Shown here piece after piece: positions 35,501 to 48,059 of a DNA stretch of 64,000 nt. The notes beneath the pieces were generated by a model. The model was not told the origin of the DNA, made no database searches, and worked only from the letters and a program-made list of their open reading frames with translations. Location: the NCBI GenBank assembly GCA_037013495.1, contig CM072806.1:21217501-21281500 (forward strand), in the 5' to 3' direction. The translations under genes and the position numbers were made by a program. This DNA comes from Hippophae tibetana (lineage: Eukaryota; Streptophyta; Magnoliopsida; Rosales; Elaeagnaceae). Each line of letters starts with the position of its first letter. Positions within the stretch are counted from its first letter, which is position 1.

Positions 35501-38500
35501 GTTGTAGCTTATAAATTCACAAATGATTGAGCATGTCAGGTTGGGGTGGATAATATGTGTATATTGGTGCATGCTGTTAAACGGCAACCAGTGGAGTTGC
35601 CTTTAGAAGGGCGGATAAGCAATGCCCTTGTGGAAGTTGGACCATCAATAACTCTAGCTAGTTTATCAGAGGTTTTAGCATTTGCAGTTGGAAGTTTTAT
35701 TCCTATGCCAGCATGCCGTGTATTCTCCATGTTTGCAGGTCAGAAATTTTTAACTTTCATAACTTATATGCATTAAAAAAGTTTATATTTTTGTATGATT
35801 GTTTTGGTAATGTCAGGCCCTAATGTTCAACTTCGTCCTGATACTCTTTTGCAGCTCTTGCTGTTCTTTTGGATTTCCTCTTGCAAGTTACTGCTTTTGT
35901 TGCATTAATAGTCTTTGACTTTTTGAGAACTGAGGACAAGAGGATTGATTGTTTGCCTTGTATAAAAATGCCATCACATGCTAGTACTGATAAAGGTATT
36001 GGTCAATTATATATTTGCTCTTAATAATATGATATATCTGTTATCATTATTCTCGAGTGCTCTTAAATTTTCAAAATATAAAATTGATATTTAGTTCTAA
36101 AATTTTTTTGTGGTATTTTAGGCATTGTCCAGAGAGGGCCTGGTCTGCTAGCGCGATATATGAAGGTGATTGGCCTTCATTTCCTTTCCATTCTTTTTCA
36201 TGCATTTTAAAAGTTTTCATTGTCATTCAGGATAACACAATAATACCCCAGGAGCAAGTCCAATTTCCATGCTTTTTGGTGTGTGGTGGTGTGCCCAAAG
36301 AAACTGAAATTGAAAAAATGAAAAACCATCTGACTGGTGCAATGTCGTGTGGTTCTAAGCCTATGATAATAAAAATCATTCAATTAATTTTTTGGTTGTA
36401 TTCCTGGGGAATTTCTTCTTCCTATTAAGAACATTTCTTTCATCCATATGTTATTTCTTTCTATTAATTTACTGTACTGTTATGTAACCCATATCTATAT
36501 TTAGTATTCTCGCTTTATTTGCTAATTTGGAGCTTAGTTGTTAGATAGCATAAAATCAAGAGTTTTTCACTTCCAAACTTAAAATGTTGAAACCATATGT
36601 TATATTATCTATGGCATAATAATGTATATCGTATTATTAAAGTAACTATAATTTTCAACAGTAAAATTTAGGAAATATATGCTTAATGCCTTTTCTGTTA
36701 CAACCATTTATTTAAAAAATTGCATAATGCTTAAATTGTTGTGGTAATTTGCTTCTCTTTGTTTTTTTTTCTTATCTGTTAGATTTCTTCTTTCTATTTT
36801 TCAGGAGATTCATGCCCCTATTCTAAGCATTTGGGGAGTCAAAATAGCTGTGATGTCCATCTTTGCTGCATTTACACTAGCTAGCATAGTAAGTACTTCT
36901 GAACCTGTTTTGCGGGAATATAATTTTTAGTACTGGACCAGTTTCCATATCAAGTCTGGTTTTAAAACCCTCACAGGCATTATGCACACGGATTGAACCT
37001 GGTTTGGAGCAAAAGATTGTTCTTCCACGAGACTCCTATCTTCAGGTATAAGTTGGCTACCAATTCACCAAATAGAGTGAACTTTATCAAAATTCCTATA
37101 ATGTTACAACTTGGCATTCTTATTTTATGCAGGGGTATTTCAATAATATATCTGAGTACCTCCGAATTGGACCCCCACTGTACTTTGTTGTGAAGAACTA
37201 TAATTATAGGTATCAATATGCTGTTATTCCCCTTTAGTTTCCACAGTTGTTTCTATACTTTGAATGTTAGGATAACCATTAAGTATACATGCTTCTTCGG
37301 AGTTGACACTGTCTTCATCTCTTTTCTGAACCTTTTGAAAACATTATATATAAAGTTACTAATTAGATTGTGAGATTCATGCAAACTAATTAATTAGTAA
37401 ATAAATAGTCAGACTCACATTTAATTACTGGAATGCCTAACATGCTATATAAGCATCTAGGTAGTACAACCTGCTCTTCATAGAGTGCTTTGTAATTAAA
37501 TCTCCTGTTGAAGTACTAGTCAAATTATTCAGTTTCATTAAATAATCAGCATATAATTAAAATGTTTGATATTGAAACCTATGAATGGGAAAGATTATGG
37601 TAAATGAGTTTCTTGAGAGGATTATATTGTCTTATTAAGAGAGAAATATTGCACCTACCTTGCATAGCTTCGCATAGCTCTATGTGTCTTTTAAAATAGA
37701 ATAAGTTTGAATCCGTTGAAGATATTCACCAATCTGAAGTTGTCCTGCTTCTCAGCTCGGAATCAAGACATACGAACCAATTATGCTCGATCAGCAAATG
37801 CAATTCAAACTCTCTTCTTAACGAGGTAAATCTCCCCTCTTTTTTATTTTTTATGAATGGCCATAGTTATATGGCATTGCGTAAATAGAAATTCGGACAC
37901 TCTGCTGGTTGTCCTCATTCTACCTTTGGGGGGTTGTTTTGAACAAGTGAAATTCAAGTAAATCTTAACTGCCTTTTTAAATTGTTTTGTTTATCATTAC
38001 AATTTGTAACCTTAGTGCTTGTTATTCATTTGGAGTTGGGGATAACATTTAAAAACTTATCAATTTTAACTTAATACTTTTTATTTCTTCAAAGTTTTGG
38101 ATCATCTAGAAAATCACCATGCCTGTTTCAGTCATGTGCAGGAGTTAATGTATCCGCTGTTATTCAGTGGTAATAGTTAAGTTGACGTTATTAGTTTATT
38201 CTGTCAATCATGTAAAGCTGCATACTGTTTTTAAATTTCTTTTTATTATGTCATATCTGATATCTTTTCATATCAGCATACAAATTTCATGTGTACTAGA
38301 TATCTTTTTTGGTTCTGACCAAATTTCATATGTTGTGCTTTTGTATTCTTCATTTTGCCTGATAATTGGTATAAATTAGTTGTTCACTTTTTGTAGATAT
38401 CGAGAGAATCATTGACTCCAAAGTCAAGTTACATTGCTAAACCTGCTGCTTCATGGCTTGATGATTTTCTTGTTTGGATATCTCCAGAAGCATTTGGGTG

Positions 38501-41500
38501 CTGTCGGAAGTTTACTAATGACAGTTACTGCCCACCTGATGATCAGGTCATAATTACTTTTTCAGTCTTTCATTCACATCTGTTTATTTGTCATGTTTGA
38601 TGTGGAGACTCTTCAACTAGTTCTAAATATTCTGTGCAGCATGTCCAGAAGTACAGCAATTTTGTAGTTGAGTTGGGGATAGTTTGCCACCTAATTGGCT
38701 AATATCATGCATAACCATCATCAACCAACTAACTAGTTAAAGAATCATAAAATAGCCCTTGCAAGAGAATGTTAAAGCATCAAGAAAGAATTTACCTTGC
38801 TTGTCAGTTTCTGCACATCTTTCTTAATATAACGTACTTCATTAGTTTCCAAATTTTGAGCAGTTTCACACATAGTTCTCTAAATTTTTAAAACGTAAGA
38901 TTCAGTATGAAAATTTAAAACTTCACAAATAAATTCTAAACTTTTCTAAAACTTTATCGATAGGTTCAAGCTTGGCACTAACATACCAATTTGTAATTAA
39001 AATTTCGGGACATATAGTTTTAAAAATTTGTGGACTAAATCATATGATTTAAAAATTTAGGAATCTTTTTTGAACTTTTAAAATGTTGAGGATGTGAATC
39101 TATTTTGGGGGCCAATGATATAGTTTATCATTTTTAATATAATTCCTTTGAGTTTAGTTATATAGTCAATACTTTTGGGACGAATATGTAATTCCATACT
39201 TTGGTAGTCAGTTTATGCACATCTATGTTGGTATAATTTTATTTTGTTCAGTTCTGCAATCCCATTTTTACTTGTAACACGCTATTTTTATTCAGGCTCC
39301 TTGCTGTTCTTCCAAGGATGCTCCTTGTGGCCTGAATGGAGTATGCAAAGATTGCACAATGGTAACTTGTAGTCTGATGGGTGAACAACTTTGTATTTAT
39401 CTGCCCTTTGGTGACCCTTTTGTTTGTTCTGGCATGCATGGACTTTTATTGTTTTGGGTTTTTTTCCCAGTGCTTCCGCCACTCAGATCTACGTGATGAT
39501 CGTCCCTCTACAGCACAATTCAAGGAGAAACTTCCTTGGTTCCTAAATGCTCTACCCTCTGCCGACTGTGCTAAAGGTGGCCATGGGGCATATACAAGCA
39601 GTGTAGAACTGAAAGGTGCATAGGACATGTGCTTCCACTATGGCCTCCAAATTTAGCATTTATCTGGAAAAAAAATAATGATCCTTATTTATGTTTTTCT
39701 AGACAGTTTCTGCCATGTAATGATGTAATTTACTAATATGGCAGTATTTGTTTATAATTTAAATTTCTTTTCTGTTTTAGATAACAATTATCCCCTTGGT
39801 CTGTGCAGGCTACGAGAGTGACATTATTCAGGCATCCTCATTTCGTACATACCATACGCCTTTAAACAAGCAGGTTTTAAGAGTTTTTGGATTGAATTGT
39901 TGAATATCATCTCTTTTTGTCTTGTATTAATAGAGAACTTGACAATACATTCAATTATAATTTTGTTTTAGAATGACTATGTAAATTCAATGAGAGCTGC
40001 TCGAGAGTTCAGTTCAAAGGTTTCTGATTCTTTGAAGGTAATCCTGTAATTCTCTTTGCTTCTATTTCTGCTAACCTGAATTAACCTAATAAAGCATGAG
40101 AATTTTTGAAGTTTTACATGTAAGCAGTACAAATTCGGTCAGTTCCCACTCTCATTTTATTAACGACTTTGTGTTTGTGGCACTAGGTCTGAGTGTCAAC
40201 TTGTTAACCACTTTTGCAGCAGCTTTGTGCTAACCACTTTATATCACTGACTCTAATGTTTTATCCTTTGCAGATGGAAATATTCCCGTATTCGGTTTTT
40301 TACATGTTTTTTGAGCAATACCTTAATATTTGGAAGACAGCACTCATCAACCTATCTATAGCTATTGGTTAGTTATTCAAAAATCAAGACATAATCTAAC
40401 ACCATCACAGTTACCCGCCAGCACTTTTAACATGCAATGATAATACTTTCATTGTACTCAAAATTCATGGAGCAATGGTGTCTTCTTACTCATGATTTAC
40501 CTCATCAAAATGCTTTACCTGAATTATATTATTTTCCCTGGAACATTATACTTTATATATACTAATTACAACTTCTGGAGATTTAAGTGAAATTTATTTA
40601 CTGATAAGTATTCCTAGGTGCGTGCCTAAGGAATGCAAACCTTTTAATTGTACAATAATGCAGTTATTATGAATTCCCAGAATCATTGATTAGATCTTCC
40701 TTTTTGATGATTTATAACAGGTGCGGTATTTATTGTTTGTCTAATTATCACATGCAGGTCAGTCTTTATAATCCGTGATCTTTAATTTATATAATAGCAT
40801 TTTGTACATGTGGAGATTGGCAAGGGCATGGATTCCTTAAAGATTTTTTATGATATTTTTTAATATTTTCTTTCTCCAACATTTCAAAAATATTTGTAGT
40901 CTGTGGAGTTCAGCCATTATTTTATTGGTTCTAGCAATGACTGTCCTGGATCTCATGGTAATCTTTCTTCCTTTATTTTTTACCTTCGAAATTATTGTTT
41001 CTCAAAATTGCTCTCTTCTAATGTCTCCCCACATTTTTTCTTTTGGCAGGGCGTGATGGCAATCCTCAAAATCCAATTGAATGCAATATCAGTTGTTAAT
41101 CTTATTATGTCAGTGGGCATTGCTGTTGAGTTCTGTGTGCACATGACACATGCGTTTTCAGTCAGTATTGTTCACATTCAATTATCTTAGATGCAATTTA
41201 TTAAGAACCAGATTTGAAAACTCTGACACTGTATTTTGCTATGTAACAGGTAAGCCATGGTGACAGAGACCAACGCGTTAAGGAGGCTCTTAGTACAATG
41301 GGAGCTTCTGTCTTTAGGTAACACTATACTCTAGCTAGAGAAACATACTCAGAGACTCTGCATTAAAGCAATGATCCTAGCAGATTGCTGTACTCTAGCT
41401 AGAGAAACATACTCAGAGACTCTGCATTAAAGCAATGATCCTAGCCAGATTGCCACAATGGGCAATAGAAATTTTTACAGCTTAAAATTGCTAATACACA

Positions 41501-42299
41501 CGGGCTCTATTTGCTATTGTATATATAGAATACAAATTGTGAAAACAACCCATATAAATTTATTATAGTTTGCCATGACAATTATCAAGGTTAAAAATGG
41601 TGGACCTTACATACCTTATATGCTAATACAAACATCAGGGACCTAGCTTTTTCCCTTCCTTCCCTTAAACCACCAACTTAAAAGAAAGGTATAAATAAAC
41701 TCACTTCTTACTTTAATATATCTTTAGATCTCAATCATTGTCCTACCATAGAAGCATGACTTTGTTAAGCTTCAAATTTTTTTTAAAAAAAATTTATTGC
41801 TCTTCTCAATTTTGATGTGATCTAATGGACGACTTTTTCCCCCTTCTGCTTTGTCTAATATGACAGTGGTATCACACTAACAAAGCTAGTTGGAGTGATT
41901 GTTCTATGCTTCTCAAGGACAGAAGTTTTCGTGGTATTTTATGCCTATCACTCTCGTCTCTCTTTGTCCACACAAGCAGGCATTATTTGTTATTCAGTCT
42001 CAGGCTGGTAAGGATCTGTTTAATGTCATGGTTGCTGGTGTTTTTCAGGTGTATTATTTCCAAATGTATCTAGCTTTGGTTCTTCTGGGTTTCTTGCACG
42101 GTCTTGTATTTCTTCCTGTAAGTTTCAATCCCAATGTTGTATTTGATACTCAATCAAAGATGCCCTTATGAAAAAGGTGTTTACATAGCCCCCCCTTTTT
42201 TATTTTCTTTTAAACCAGGTATTTTTGAGCATGTTTGGACCACCTTCAAGATATGTGTTAAATGAACAAGAAGAAAGTCGGCAATCGACTTCATCATAA
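24662..42299 (+). CDS. NPC1: NPC1-like intracellular sterol/lipid transporter, 39 exons
   Basis: Member of the Niemann-Pick C1 family (RND-type membrane transporters with a sterol-sensing domain), which moves sterols and sphingolipids out of the vacuolar/endolysosomal lumen. All 39 exons could be joined with GT-AG borders (intron 1 excepted) and closed phases: 3861 nt, 1286 residues plus TAA, normal for plant NPC1. Order: signal peptide (1 to about 22), Cys-rich luminal sterol-binding domain (about 31-275), membrane segment about 283-303, second near 378-397, middle luminal domain (408-591), sterol-sensing domain (about 625-800), membrane segment near 832-857, Cys-rich luminal loop (858-1092), C-terminal membrane bundle (1093-1270). 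Signatures include [35 protein letters not shown] and the [11 protein letters not shown] segment. No stop or frameshift was found, so it looks functional. Location and substrate are from family knowledge. Exon coordinates are given in the block entries. Confidence 0.96.
26430..28394. mobile_element. Non-autonomous hAT-like element in NPC1 intron 5
   Basis: The element proper is 26438-28386 (1949 bp). It is flanked by the 8-bp direct duplication ATCATATA (26430-26437 and 28387-28394). Ends are TAGAGGACCCATCGCACTCAA and, in reverse complement, TAGAGGTGTCAACCCAACTC, imperfect inverted repeats. GAGTTGAGTTG and CAACTCATTTAA-type motifs recur near both ends as subterminal repeats. No transposase frame is present. 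Insertion within an intron explains the unusual intron length without affecting splice sites. Confidence 0.85.
26810..27660. repeat. About five ~178 bp tandem repeats inside the hAT-like element
   Basis: A unit with the landmarks CTTGAAATCACAAATCGTAAA, ACTAGATTTTTAGAA and ATGATATGTGAAATGATT recurs with starts near 26828, 27006, 27186, 27367 and more weakly near 27533, giving spacings of about 170-180 bp. The copies are diverged. Confidence 0.75.
29657..34192 (+). CDS. NPC1: NPC1 exons 8-16: first membrane segments and middle luminal domain
   Basis: Exons: 29657-29845, 30087-30163, 30252-30369, 30698-30781, 31473-31565, 31748-31849, 32868-32936, 33898-33993, 34085-34192 (residues 280-591). 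Exon 8 holds the membrane segment [17 protein letters not shown] and a charged cytosolic linker. Exon 10 holds the next membrane segment and the conserved FKVETRPEK motif. Exons 11-16 encode the middle luminal domain ([38 protein letters not shown]). All borders are GT-AG. Confidence 0.93.
30961..31114. repeat. Inverted-repeat (MITE-like) structure in NPC1 intron 11
   Basis: AGTACTATG and TCACCACCCATTAG (30961-30987) recur in reverse complement as CTAATGGGTGGTGA and CATAGTACT (31089-31114). This gives roughly 26 bp arms around a ~100 bp loop that includes a TA microsatellite. No convincing target duplication was found. Confidence 0.6.
33697..33828. repeat. 3 x 44 bp perfect tandem repeat in NPC1 intron 14
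   Basis: The unit, which begins AAGTGATTTGTTAATATC, occurs at 33697, 33741 and 33785 with no difference between copies. It ends about 70 bp before exon 15. Confidence 0.95.
34355..36165 (+). CDS. NPC1: NPC1 exons 17-22: sterol-sensing domain
   Basis: Exons: 34355-34468, 34677-34760, 34903-35031, 35540-35738, 35855-35995, 36122-36165 (residues 592-828). The region carries the five-helix sterol-sensing domain: [72 protein letters not shown] and [20 protein letters not shown]. SSDs of this type occur in NPC1, Patched, HMG-CoA reductase and SCAP. It is followed by the LLARYMKE cytosolic stretch. Exon 22 is only 44 nt. Confidence 0.95.
36805..40037 (+). CDS. NPC1: NPC1 exons 23-31: membrane segment and second Cys-rich luminal loop
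   Basis: Exons: 36805-36888, 36977-37045, 37133-37209, 37756-37825, 38397-38546, 39296-39361, 39471-39615, 39809-39873, 39972-40037 (residues 829-1092). After the membrane segment in exon 23, the luminal loop shows the family's [66 protein letters not shown] and [18 protein letters not shown] motifs. The Cys residues expected for disulphides are present. Confidence 0.93.
40274..42299 (+). CDS. NPC1: NPC1 exons 32-39: C-terminal membrane bundle
   Basis: Exons: 40274-40367, 40721-40757, 40900-40957, 41050-41160, 41250-41317, 41867-41933, 42049-42117, 42219-42299 (residues 1093-1286). The block encodes the RND-like helices with [60 protein letters not shown] and [17 protein letters not shown], then a short hydrophilic tail rich in Glu, Gln and Ser. 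Exon 33 is a 37 nt microexon. Exon 36 begins with GTAAGC, which looks like a donor, but the acceptor and the family alignment support it as coding. Confidence 0.92.
41327..41453. repeat. 64 bp tandem duplication in NPC1 intron 36
   Basis: TACTCTAGCTAGAGAAACAT and the following ~45 bp occur at 41327 and again at 41391, almost identical. The duplication starts 10 bp after the exon 36 donor. Confidence 0.93.
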
Positions 42300-42480
42300 C
42301 GATGAGAAACTTGGTTTATTACATTTTTTTTGGGGTACAACTAAGGTTTCTTCTTCTCTTTGTATGGAGATTTATTGTATTTGTAATTTTTTGTTGTCGG
42401 TGCTAAGATAATATGTATTCGAATGGTTAGAGAAACAGATGTTTTCAAATAGTTCAGCTTGTAAATTATGTAATGTTTCA
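42300..42480 (+). other. Probable NPC1 3' untranslated region
   Basis: T-rich sequence after the TAA with UTR-like composition and plant-type near-upstream elements such as TTTGTAATTTTTTG. No exact cleavage site can be named. Confidence 0.5.
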
Positions 42481-43675
42481 CAAAGGAAAAAAAAACATTC
42501 TTATTCCTCCATTACATATATGTCTTATTTTTATGATCAGATACGTTTCTTCCCTTTGGAGTATTGAACATATGTTTATTTTTTTAAAATATGTTTAATG
42601 CATATTTTATATTTATTTTCTGATATAAAATATATTTTATAAATGTAAAGATAAATAAGTAATTGATTTGAATCAATGATTTAGATAGATATTTCTATCA
42701 TAATTGAATGTTTATTCTCCTATCATAATTGAATGTTTCCTTTCCTTTAAAGAACCATTAGTTCATTTAAATTTAAAAATTTATTAAACATCCACATTAG
42801 GGATGTTAAGTGTAATATTTTATACCATTTTGTCTTATTTAATGGATTTATGAGTAAAAGTAATCTTATCTTATTTTATTTAAAATTATTCCTAATAAGT
42901 TTATTGATATTATATATAATCATGGTTATTATAGATAATAATTTTTTTTTTTAGTTTTATAATTTTATTTGTTTTATTTAAGTTCATTTGGAACACATGA
43001 TCTATTATTGTGTATCATCTTAATCAGCCAACGATAAGTTGGATAAGAGAAGGGATATACAAAATTTATGTATTATATTATGAATTAGTGTGACATTCTA
43101 TTTCAATTGTCATCAAAACAAGTTCAGTTAAAAAAAATGACGGGAGCATGTATTGAATAGATGTAAAAAATGGTTCATGAAGTAAACATACTTTTAATGC
43201 ATTCATTAACATGCAGCATTGCATTAGAAATATGATCATAATGTTATTAAAATATAACTGTATATTCGAACTTCTTAGTTAAAAATAAAATCATACCTAA
43301 GGGGAAAAAGGTTTGATATTATGTAATTGTTATTAAATAAGTATATTAACTTTGTAATCATTAGATTATGTGAGAGGTTTCTTAATTTTTTTAAAAATGA
43401 TTATTTTAATTCTATAATTTATAAGTTTGATATTATTAATAAAAAAATCAATTTTAATTTTATAATTTTATTAAAATGAGTATTTTGTCTATTAAAAATA
43501 TAAAAATTAAAGATGTATATACACAACTTAAAAATTACAAAACTATACTAGTGTCTGTAATTAAATAAAATAATTATAATATATTTATAATGCTCGATCA
43601 TAGGTTATCTTATTTACTTATATCTTCGTATGCGATCTTGATTTAGTTTTGTATTTTCAATGCCTTGTATAACAT
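42481..43675. other. AT-rich intergenic DNA
   Basis: No gene or element was recognised. A short duplication of ATCATAATTGAATGTTT occurs near 42697 and 42723. Confidence 0.55.
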
Positions 43676-43679
43676 GTGA

Positions 43680-45273
43680 TACGTGATCGTCACACAGATT
43701 GTGTGTGTAATTAATACGCAAGTATACATATCGTAACAAGTAGTATAATTATAAGAAAATATTATTCTTACAGAGATTATTTTATTAGAAACTAATTTTT
43801 AAAACTAAGAATTTTTTTTGTATTTTTATATTTTAAGGAAGCAAAATTAAAATAATTAAAAATAAATAGTAATAATTAATTAAATCAGATTTGGTAACTA
43901 AGAAGATATATGAGAAAATATCTAGAAATACTTAATCCCCCAATTTTTTAAACACGTGGATAACTAAAATGCTCCCAATATAATTATCAATTAATTACAT
44001 GATTAATTGAATCTAACTTAGCATGTATTTCTCTCTTAAGTAAACTACACATCATGTAGGAATTAATTTAATCACTCTCATGCTAATTAAATTGCATACT
44101 ACTCATTAAGTTTATCAATTATGGATTATATACATAAAAATTATACATCTCTACCTAGAAACTATACATGTTATTTAATCAAGACAAACAATTAAATAAT
44201 TCTCTCAAATTTATAAAGAATTATTTAATTGTCTCTATAGATAAATTATTGACTAAACAATTAATAGCATAAAAATCAAATTAAATAATATAATTAAATT
44301 ATAATTATAATTGGTGTAAAATATTAGATAATTACATGATGAAAATTGGGTTCATAAGATCCCTAGATTAATAAATTAACTAAATATAATTTTGTTCATA
44401 AGATCATATTTTTCATAAAGAAAGACATAAAAATTGATAAAGAAAAGAGTAGAAGAAGAAATACAATCAATATTTTGAATTATAGTACTAATTGTCTCTT
44501 GAATCTCTACCAAAATTGTATCTCCTTTTGAATTTTTTTATATTTTTTTCTCTTTTTAGCTCCAAAAACTAATCAAAATTATGTTAATGGTGGCTCATTA
44601 GGGTTTATGGGGTGATTAGGAGCTTAAATATAGCTTAGGTGCAATCTAGACAGTCATATCAACTTCAGATCAATGGTTGAGATCAAAACAAACAAAATTA
44701 ACAATGTCGACCAATCACAACGGGAAATGTGGCACACAAAATTCACTGGGAGAATCAAAGCGCAACGCGTGATAAGGGAGACCGATCCAAGTCAACGTTT
44801 GTTGAGTCAACACCACGCAGTGCAACGTGATTCGTGGGAATGGATGGTGTGGTGCACGACTGGCACGACTGGAACGACTGGATAAGTATATTGGCGACAC
44901 GTGGTATAAAGGTTTGATCACTCTTAAACTCGAAATGATCGCCGCATCGACACGTGGAATGTGGTTCGTCACTCCTCACATGCGGTGATCTATGATTCAT
45001 TGTCCCTACTTGCATGACGTTCGTATGGCTTGCTTAATCAACTCCTTTGCTTGCGTGATAGGCCACGTGGTAGCTTCTGATTGGTCATGTGTTAAAAATT
45101 CATAAACAATCCAAAAAAATCCCAAAAAGTTTCAAAAATTATATTTTCACCCATTTTTACTAAAAAGTTTATATTTTAATATTTTTAGCTCTAAAAATAC
45201 TATTTATTGAATAAAACAAGTAAATATTAAGTAAAAAAAGTGTATTAATAACTCTACTTTCATAGAGTCATCA
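43680..45273 (-). repeat. 3' LTR of the deleted gypsy element
   Basis: The right edge (GAGTCATCA, 45273) is fixed by the adjoining polypurine tract and by the matching end of the other LTR. The left edge is estimated from a common plant gypsy LTR opening near 43700-43790 (ACGCAAGTATAC … ATTCTTACAGAG). The LTR contains CACGTG motifs at 43953, 44898, 44951 and 45064 and a GC-richer block at 44640-45080, as in the solo LTR near 5 kb. Confidence 0.6.
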
Positions 45274-46439
45274 CACCCTCAAACTTAACTATTGTCTTGT
45301 CCTCAAGTAAAGCCAAGTATAACTAAATAAAATAAAATGAGTAATATATTAATAAATATACTTCTATTAGTACATGAATATTTCACGAAAATTATCCCTG
45401 TCAAAAGTCGTACAATCTTATGATAAATAGATTCACATATTCATCAATTAACGTTCCATCGATACAAGGATATGCAAGATTTTGGAAAAATTGATTTTTG
45501 TGTGTGTGTACTGCATATGATATCATCCAATGCACTTATGAAATTAACCTATATGAGCATGCTAATCAATTCAATCTTAGAACAAGTCTCACAAGTATAT
45601 TTTTCACATCTCTCTCCACTAATATAAATATGCACTTAGCTCAAGATCAATAAGGAATTTACATGTTTGTAATGTAAGGCTTAGGTGAGGGTCAATAAAT
45701 GAAGACATTTAGGATCTTTTTACACCTTAGCTTTTTTTATTCATCATGCACTTTTTAACTGCAATTGAGATTTAACTTGATATTTCAGTGCACCATCTCT
45801 TATCATTCTTTTCATATTCTTCTATTCCACATCTTTTTTTATAACTTCACAACACCCCCGAACTTATTTTGAATTCTATTTTTTTTCTTTAAAGGGATAA
45901 TTGTGTTGTGAGTTTTACTTCTTTCTTTCTTTCTTTTCTTTTTTTAGGGTGCATTACATTTCACCTTACTCTATAACATAACACATAATTTTATTTTTAT
46001 TTTATTTTCATACAAGCTAAAGGTGCAAAAGTAAAGGTAATACTTATTGGTTGGGCATAAAATGTGGCTTATAGATATGAATGGTTCTTTTTTGCGCTTG
46101 AAAGGCTCAATCAATCCAAATAAGGCGTAAATAATTTTTCTTGCTAAATACTATTTAGGATTTTGCCTCAAGTGTTGATCAAATAAATTCTAAAACTTGG
46201 TAGATCTCATCGACTGACATAAACTACTACAAATTTCCTCTCAATAAGCACACCAAAATCAATTATGAACACGTGCATAAAAATTTGAATCAATCAATTA
46301 AAACTAGCAAGCATATCATATGATTAATGTATAATCTTAACAAATATGTTACATTCCTTATTCTAGTCATGTCAACCAAATTTTATCATTGAGTTCATAT
46401 GTTCCATATCAAGTATGCATGCATTTTATCATTTGGTTA

Positions 46440-47650
46440 CAATTGTGCCACTTTGAAGGTTATCTTTAGGCATTTGGCTTATAGCCTGAGTAAGTTGTCC
46501 CATTTGGTTCTCTAAATTCTTAATTGAAGCCTCTTGAGTTGACACTTTTGTATTTACTAATGGGATGAAGTCTTTCATCATCCTTATTAAGGAATTTGTA
46601 TTGTCCTCAATATGTGGCTTCTTTTCTTGGGCTTGTGATTGTTATGGTTATTGGAAACTAGGTGGTGGAAATGGTTAATGGCTGAATTGATTACCACCTT
46701 GATTGTTGTTATTCCAAGAAAAATTGGGATGTTGTTTTCATCCTGAGCTATATATGTTTGAATATGGATTATTATTTTGATTCACATTACCCATATAAAA
46801 TATTGATTTAGGATTATCTGAACAATTGTCAAACAAATGTGCTCCATCACAAAACACGCATTGAATCTTGAACTTGGTTTATACTCACTAGTGAGTTTTG
46901 AACCTTCAAAAGATTTACCAAAGATGACACATGAGTTGTATGTGCCATGATATCGTTTACCTCGTGCATTCCACCTACTCTTCTTGTGGCTGTCATTCTG
47001 TCCATTGGCCATTGATAATTATTGCTAGCCAATTTATCAAGTAAATCATAAGCTTGATTGTAAGATTTGGCTAGCAAAGCTTCATTAGTAAATGCATCAA
47101 CAATGATTCTTGTTTGAGCATTGAAACCATTGTAAAAAGTCTCTATTTGAATCCAAGAAGGAATAACATGATGAGGACACTTCCTTAACAATTCCTCAAA
47201 TCTTCCCATGCTTCATATAAAGATTCTCCTTCGTATTATTGGTAGGAAGTAATGTCATTCCTAAGCTTAGCATTATTTGTTAGTGGAAAGTATATCATCA
47301 AGAATTTTTCTGCCAAACCATTCCAAGTTGTAATGGAATCAGGTAGCAAAGAGTTTATCCAAGCTCGAGCACGATCTCGTAAAAAGTAAGGGAACAATCT
47401 AAGTCTAAATGCCTCATCGATCACACCATTGAACTTAAATGAATCTATACCTTCAATAAACAATCTGAGATGAAGATGAGGATCCTCTGTTGGTAATCTA
47501 CTGAATTTTTTAACTGTTTGTAGCATTTGCAACATCATGGGTTTTAATTCAAACTAATTAGCTTGAATGTTTGGCCTTGTAATACTTGGATTTAGCCATT
47601 TCAACGTAGTTTTTGCATATTTATTCATAACTCTATCTCTATTATCCATC
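46440..47650 (-). pseudogene. Ty3/gypsy gag, degenerate
   Basis: The minus-strand translation contains the retrotransposon gag (PF03732-like) core: LPTEDPHLHLRLFIEGIDSF, FRLRLFPYFLRDRARAWINS, WNGLAEKFLMIYFP, then ELLRKCPHHVIPSWIQIETF and ASNNYQWPMDR. The wording is typical of the Athila/Tat branch. A CCHC-like knuckle, CVFCDGAHLFDNC, is readable near 46860 in a different frame. There is an in-frame stop at 47236-47238, a one-base deletion near 47212 and another frameshift near 46868, so no gag protein can be made. A coiled-coil-like tail (ASIKNLENQMGQLTQAI) follows near 46500. Confidence 0.9.
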
Positions 47651-48046
47651 CAAAGTATTTGATTGTTCAAGTTTAGCTCATTATTGTTTATTTATAATGG
47701 ATTAGTCATTTATTCCTCTTAGGTGACAACTTGTTTCCTTATTGACCTTAAAGTACACTCAATTTCAAGATCTAAAGACAAAATTTCTCTCTCACGAACT
47801 CTACTCATGCAATAGACTCAAATGTATTTCTAAATTCACTAAAAGAGATGTCTACATTAAAACTAAATAAAAATTAAAAATAAATAACTAAATAAATTAA
47901 TTAAATAAGTAAAGAAAATTAACTAAAATAAATAAATAGTTAACTAATTATATAACTTAAAAAATTAAAATTATGAAAATAAATAAATAAAGAAAAATAA
48001 CTAAAATAAAAGTAAAAAACATTAATTTCTAATATTTCTAATTCAT

Positions 48047-48059
48047 GGCAACGGTACCA
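48047..48059 (-). other. Primer-binding site of the deleted gypsy element
   Basis: The minus strand reads TGGTACCGTTGCC. It differs by two bases from TGGCGCCGTTGCC, the PBS used by many plant Ogre/Tat/Athila elements. It abuts the right LTR. Confidence 0.65.

Noticed and set aside
41250..41255. GTAAGC as a splice donor within NPC1
   Set aside because: An AACAG acceptor immediately precedes it. Reading it as coding keeps phase and continues the conserved family sequence across exons 35-37.
43630..43634. ATGCG as the left target duplication of the gypsy element (ATGCG also follows 48728)
   Set aside because: The sequence after 43634 does not start with TG and does not fit the LTR opening; a 5-bp match is easily chance.
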